Assembly: GCF_004349085.1 (NCBI RefSeq)
Contig: NZ_SMFM01000010.1
Span: 1-64,000 of the forward strand
DNA length: 64,000 nt
Source: Flavobacterium caseinilyticum
GTDB lineage: Bacteria; Bacteroidota; Bacteroidia; Flavobacteriales; Flavobacteriaceae
Reading direction: 5' to 3'
Every line of letters starts with the position of its first letter. The first letter of the stretch is position 1. Under the pieces are notes generated by a model, which did not search any database, had not been told where the DNA came from, and worked only from the letters and a program-made list of their open reading frames with translations. The translations under genes and the position numbers were made by a program. Shown here piece by piece: positions 60,688-64,000 of this stretch.

Positions 60688-62268
60688 ATGAATATAATAC
60701 CAGAAGAATTTCAGATTAACACATTATTGAATCAAGATACGTATTTAGTGGACGGCGAATTGAAAAAATGGGAAGGTCAGACTACCGCTGTTTTTTCAAC
60801 GATTTCATCTACTGAGGAATATGGTCCAACAATATTGGGTTCCATCCCGTTTATGGGTGAAACCGAAGCGTTGGAAGCTGTAAATGCGGCCAGTGTAGCG
60901 TACAATAACGGTCAGGGATTGTGGCCTACGATGAAAGTGTCAGACCGAATCAAATGTATGTCGAATTTTGTCACTCAAATGAAAGCGACACGAAGTGAAG
61001 TCGTTAAGTTTTTGATGTGGGAAATTGGTAAATCGTTGCCTGATTCCGAAAAAGAATTTGACAGAACCGTAGAATACATTTACGATACTATTGAAGATTA
61101 TAAGTTATTAGACCGTAATAGTTCTCGTTTTACCAAAAGTCAAGGCGTAAATGCCATGGTCCGTCGTGGACCTTTAGGAGTTGTTTTGTGTCTTGGACCT
61201 TACAACTATCCGTTGAACGAAACCTTTGCGTTGTTGATTCCGGCATTGATTATGGGGAATACCGTTATTTTTAAACCTGCTAAACACGGTGTATTATTAA
61301 TTTCACCTTTGTTAGAAGCTTTCAGAAGTAGTTTTCCCAAGGGAGCCATCAATATTGTTTATGGTAGAGGGCGTGAAGTTGCTTCGCCAATAATGAAGTC
61401 CGGAAAAGTCGATATTTTGGCTTTGATAGGAAACAGTAAATCAGCAATCGCTTTACAGGATCAACATCCAAACAAAAACAGATTGCGTTTAATTTTAGGT
61501 CTGGAAGCTAAGAATCCAGCCATCATTTTACCGGATGCCGATTTAGATTTGGCAATTCAGGAATGCATTGCAGGAACGCTTTCATTCAATGGACAGCGTT
61601 GTACGGCATTGAAAATTTTATATGTTCACGAGACGATTGCCGATGAATTCAACAGACGTTTTGCTGCCAAAGTAGATTCGCTTGTTTTTGGAAATCCTTG
61701 GGATCAATCAGTAATGCTGACTCCGTTACCAGAAAAAGAAAAACCGGCTTACATTCAGGAATTGATTGATGATGCTGTCAAAAAAGGCGCAACAATCATT
61801 AATGAAAAAGGAGGAAAACATACTCCAAATTATATTTTTCCAGCGGTTTTGTTTCCAATAAATAAGGAAATGCGAGTGTATCATGAAGAGCAATTTGGTC
61901 CTGTAATTCCAGTCTTGACTTTTAAGGATATTCAGGAACCATTGAACGATATGGCGGAATCGAATTATGGACAGCAAGTGAGTTTGTTTGGTAAAGATAT
62001 CAAAACTATTGCGCCGCTTATTGATACTTTGGTGAATTTAGTGTGCAGAGTAAACTTAAACAGTTCTTGCCAAAGAGGTCCAGATGTATATCCGTTTACC
62101 GGACGTAAAGATTCTGCTGTAGGAACATTGAGTATTCACGATGCCTTGCGTTCGTTCTCGATTAGAACTTTTGTAGCTTCAAAAGACAATGATTATAACA
62201 ATGCTATTTTGCAGGAATTATTAAACAGCAAAGAATCTAATTTCATTAACACGGATTATACGATGTAA
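60688..62268 (+). CDS. gapN: NADP-dependent glyceraldehyde-3-phosphate dehydrogenase (GapN type aldehyde dehydrogenase)
   Basis: The 526-residue protein belongs to the aldehyde dehydrogenase superfamily: [20 protein letters not shown] (cofactor-binding start), [21 protein letters not shown] with the general-base Glu, and [16 protein letters not shown] with the catalytic Cys. The C-terminal [20 protein letters not shown] and [20 protein letters not shown] are the recognisable GapN features (substrate phosphate-binding Arg). It oxidises glyceraldehyde-3-P irreversibly to 3-phosphoglycerate with NADP, producing NADPH and bypassing the ATP-forming step. It is somewhat longer than streptococcal GapN, chiefly at the N-terminus. 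It has its own terminator. Confidence 0.92.
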   Translation: MNIIPEEFQINTLLNQDTYLVDGELKKWEGQTTAVFSTISSTEEYGPTILGSIPFMGETEALEAVNAASVAYNNGQGLWPTMKVSDRIKCMSNFVTQMKATRSEVVKFLMWEIGKSLPDSEKEFDRTVEYIYDTIEDYKLLDRNSSRFTKSQGVNAMVRRGPLGVVLCLGPYNYPLNETFALLIPALIMGNTVIFKPAKHGVLLISPLLEAFRSSFPKGAINIVYGRGREVASPIMKSGKVDILALIGNSKSAIALQDQHPNKNRLRLILGLEAKNPAIILPDADLDLAIQECIAGTLSFNGQRCTALKILYVHETIADEFNRRFAAKVDSLVFGNPWDQSVMLTPLPEKEKPAYIQELIDDAVKKGATIINEKGGKHTPNYIFPAVLFPINKEMRVYHEEQFGPVIPVLTFKDIQEPLNDMAESNYGQQVSLFGKDIKTIAPLIDTLVNLVCRVNLNSSCQRGPDVYPFTGRKDSAVGTLSIHDALRSFSIRTFVASKDNDYNNAILQELLNSKESNFINTDYTM

Positions 62269-62290
62269 ATCTATTTTAATTAGAAAAGTA

Positions 62291-62318
62291 AAGCCGTCTC
62301 GTTTTTTTCGAGATGGCT
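62291..62318 (+). terminator. Terminator after gapN
   Basis: AAGCCGTCTCG and CGAGATGGCTT form a stem with one G-U pair around a T-rich loop, followed by a run of T. Confidence 0.85.
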
Positions 62319-62585
62319 TTTTTTATGGAGTTGCGGTTGGTGAGGAGAGTTTAAGTTTTAAAATGGTTAGTTTTTAATTTAAAAATTAAGACGGCTTTAC
62401 GGGAAACCGTAAAGTAATGAAAACGAAAACTTTTAAATTTGTTGGAATAGATCTTTTTGGTTAATTATCTATACATTAGCAGAAGTCATTTAATGGCACG
62501 AAGTCTTCTATTTTGGATAGATTAGTGCCACTTAATGGCTGAATTTAATGAGTTAAGGGTATATTGCAATTAAGTAACAAAAAAA
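62319..62585. other. Gap between gapN and the membrane protein gene
   Basis: Contains a small hairpin CTTTACGG-GAAA-CCGTAAAG (62395-62414) with a GNRA-type loop and two copies of TTAATGGC (near 62490 and 62532) with TGGCAC/GTGCCA inverted. No gene is seen. Confidence 0.4.
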
Positions 62586-63128
62586 ATGGAGAAATGGAAA
62601 TCTCAAATTTTAATTTTTTATGCTATTTGTGCTTTCATTATAGCATATCCATTTTTTGCAATTAAATATTTTGAAACTTCTATAGCGGAAAAATTATTTG
62701 TAAAATATTTATTACTACCAATTTTTATCTGTTTGTTTATCATTGTTCCAAAATTTTACTACGCCAAAGTCAAACCTTTGGATAATAACATCCCAAAAAC
62801 TATATTTAAAGAGAAAAGACGCGATATTATTTCGATTATAATGATTTTAATTTGCTCAACAGGGCTTTTTTTTGGGATATCATTCTCATTAATCATCACA
62901 ATAAATAAATTTTTTGGAAAATCAGATAATACAAAAATTAAAGAAAATGTTGAGAAATATTATCCATATATATCAAAAAACGGACGATTACGACATTATA
63001 TTGATTTTAGAGATCCTATAACTCAAAACACTATACATTTAGAAGTTTATCGCGAATACAAAGTTGGAGAAGTATTTGAAAAACAGATAGCATATGGATT
63101 TTGGGGAATTTTATACTCAACAAAATAA
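62586..63128 (+). CDS. Hypothetical membrane protein (180 aa)
   Basis: I do not recognise this protein. It has three membrane helices: FYAICAFIIAYPFFAIKYF, FVKYLLLPIFICLFIIVPKF and ISIIMILICSTGLFFGISFS, separated by a basic cytoplasmic loop (KTIFKEKRRDIIS). A soluble C-terminal part of about 70 residues (TKIKENVEKYYPYISKNGRL, ITQNTIHLEVYREYKVGEVF) would lie outside the cytoplasm and is beta-rich. The gene has its own ATG and a hairpin terminator at 63207-63236. It is more AT-rich than gapN, and the neighbours give no hint of its function. Confidence 0.55.
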   Translation: MEKWKSQILIFYAICAFIIAYPFFAIKYFETSIAEKLFVKYLLLPIFICLFIIVPKFYYAKVKPLDNNIPKTIFKEKRRDIISIIMILICSTGLFFGISFSLIITINKFFGKSDNTKIKENVEKYYPYISKNGRLRHYIDFRDPITQNTIHLEVYREYKVGEVFEKQIAYGFWGILYSTK

Positions 63129-63206
63129 AAATCCTAACTCAACAGATAAATGGACATCAACTTGCAAATTATCTCCAGAATATCAAGAAAATATTACAAT
63201 TAATAC

Positions 63207-63236
63207 AAAAAGCTGTGAGTATTTCACGGCTTTTTG
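63207..63236 (+). terminator. Terminator after the membrane protein gene
   Basis: AAAAAGCTGTGA pairs with TCACGGCTTTTT (one mismatch-tolerant G-U) around GTATT. Confidence 0.7.
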
Positions 63237-63404
63237 CTATTTTTAAAAAAAATGTAAATTTAGTTTAAAGTCGAAGGAACTGAACAATAATTAGAAATTG
63301 TATTAATGCTAATTTTAGTTATTAAAACGACCAAATTGCAAATAATAGCATTTGGGTTTGAAGCAATTGTATTTTCTTTCCGACTGCCAGTAATAATAAA
63401 AAAA

Positions 63405-63836
63405 ATGTTTAAAAAAATCATTACCACAGACAATTCAAAAACGACAATAATCATCCGCTTGATTGTTGGAGCAGTATTTCTATCAGAAGGGATTCAGAAA
63501 TTTTTATTTCCCGCTGATCGCGGAGCAGGTAGATTTGAGAAAATAGGATTGCCTTCGCCTGAATTTTTAGGAAGTTTTGTAGGTGCATTTGAAATCATTT
63601 GTGGCGTATTACTTATAATTGGTCTGCTTTCAAGATTAGCGAGCATTCCATTAATTGTGATTATGCTTGTGGCATTTTCAACAACAAAAACAGAAGTTTA
63701 TTTAGAAAAAGGTTTTTGGGAATTGCTTCACGGAAGCAGAACGGATTGGGCAATGCTTTTAGGGAGTATTTTTCTCTTAATTGAAGGCAGTGGATTATGG
63801 TCACTTGACAAAATAGTAATTCAAAATGAAAAGTAA
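63405..63836 (+). CDS. DoxX-family membrane protein
   Basis: ATG 63405 gives 143 residues (MFKKIITTDNSKTTIIIRLI); the frame continues 33 codons upstream without support. Four membrane helices and the DoxX landmarks LIVGAVFLSEGIQKFLFPAD (GxxFLxxGxxK), FVGAFEIICGVLLIIGLLSR and GSRTDWAMLLGSIFLLIEG are present. DoxX proteins are membrane partners in thiosulfate-quinone oxidation or oxidative-stress complexes, but the majority are uncharacterised. The stop overlaps the chrA start by 11 bases, implying coupled translation. That pairing, DoxX with chromate transporter, makes metal-oxyanion tolerance a possible context. Confidence 0.85.
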   Translation: MFKKIITTDNSKTTIIIRLIVGAVFLSEGIQKFLFPADRGAGRFEKIGLPSPEFLGSFVGAFEIICGVLLIIGLLSRLASIPLIVIMLVAFSTTKTEVYLEKGFWELLHGSRTDWAMLLGSIFLLIEGSGLWSLDKIVIQNEK

Positions 63837-64000
63837 CGCTGACTTAAAAGACATAGCAAAACTTTTTTTAAAACTTGGCATAATTGGTTTTGGCGGTCCT
63901 GCCGCTCATATCGCGATGATGCAGGAAGAGGTTGTCAGCAAACGGAAATGGATGACCGAACAGCACTTTCTTGACTTAATTGGTGCGACAAATTTAATTC
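63826..64000 (+). CDS. chrA: Chromate transporter ChrA family, N-terminal part (cut by window end)
   Basis: Fifty-eight codons are visible: MKSNADLKDIAKLFLKLGII, then GFGGPAAHIAMMQEEVVSKR and KWMTEQHFLDLIGATNLI. The GFGGPxAHIAMM motif and the KRKWMTEQHFLDLIGATNLIPGP start are hallmarks of the ChrA/CHR family, membrane proteins that export chromate. The gene runs past the window end. The ATG overlaps the DoxX stop by 11 bases (coding in a different frame). Family call is secure; whether the true substrate is chromate or another oxyanion is not. Confidence 0.88.
   Translation, partial: MKSNADLKDIAKLFLKLGIIGFGGPAAHIAMMQEEVVSKRKWMTEQHFLDLIGATNLI

Overview
The window looks like chromosomal DNA of a Flavobacteriia member, most likely Flavobacterium or a close relative. 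The evidence is low GC, A-rich ribosome-binding regions, Bacteroidetes-type promoters (TAnnTTTG at -7), and best recognisable protein families of flavobacterial type (long NagB with a PIG-L domain, DUF6952-like protein, MobA of Bacteroidetes mobile elements, CheB-CheR-PAS fusions, GapN). No replication genes or rRNA are present. The only RNA gene I can support is one tRNA-Ser. Layout: (1) 1 to about 6.6 kb is an accessory region, the integrase end of an integrated mobilizable or conjugative element next to tRNA-Ser(UGA). It holds an IS21 end, small unknown proteins, a 0.77-kb non-coding stretch rich in inverted and tandem repeats, an AbiEii/DUF6922 pair, mobA without a relaxase, an RteC-like protein, a small helix-turn-helix protein and a tyrosine recombinase. 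(2) 6.9-13.5 kb is a compact minus-strand run tpx-dgkA-ftsK-lolA-lptG-ribBA (redox, envelope, chromosome segregation, riboflavin), followed at 13.7-15.2 kb by a thioredoxin/peroxiredoxin group. (3) 15.3-23.7 kb is a peptidoglycan and amino-sugar recycling cluster: NagZ-like GH3, AmpG-like permease, GH10-like lipid-exported hydrolase, NagX-like acetyltransferase, and divergent NagB-PIG-L. (4) 24-30 kb has a large FAD/Fe-S dehydrogenase, an amino-acid permease, a possible gene remnant and an orphan secreted protein. (5) 30.1-37.9 kb is a full tryptophan operon trpE-G-D-C-F-B-(gamma-glutamylcyclotransferase-like)-A on the minus strand. It is headed by a leader peptide with three tandem Trp codons and by mutually exclusive antiterminator and terminator hairpins, and palindromic or GC-rich repeats sit at almost every gene junction. 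One such repeat runs trpF into trpB as a single open reading frame. (6) 38-42.4 kb: MarR regulator, nitroreductase and YceI, then a large KatE-type catalase. (7) 42.7-55 kb: a 12.3-kb signalling island with a 2115-residue soluble hybrid kinase (about 12 PAS domains plus GAF), a CheB-CheR-PAS protein, and a smaller hybrid kinase that is a paralogue of the first one's C-terminal part. (8) 55-62.3 kb: LOG protein, thioredoxin, small membrane proteins, a TPMT-like methyltransferase, a CstB-like persulfide dioxygenase with two rhodanese domains, a Crp/Fnr regulator, a single rhodanese and GapN. A shared palindrome lies about 42-44 bases upstream of the inferred starts of both sulfur transcription units, suggesting a small Crp/Fnr regulon. 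(9) 62.5-64 kb: a membrane protein, DoxX, and the start of a ChrA chromate transporter cut by the window end. The strongest observations are the trp attenuator, the repeat-mediated trpF-trpB fusion, the sulfur-regulon palindrome and the kinase/CheBR island. None of these has been tested here by search or folding software.
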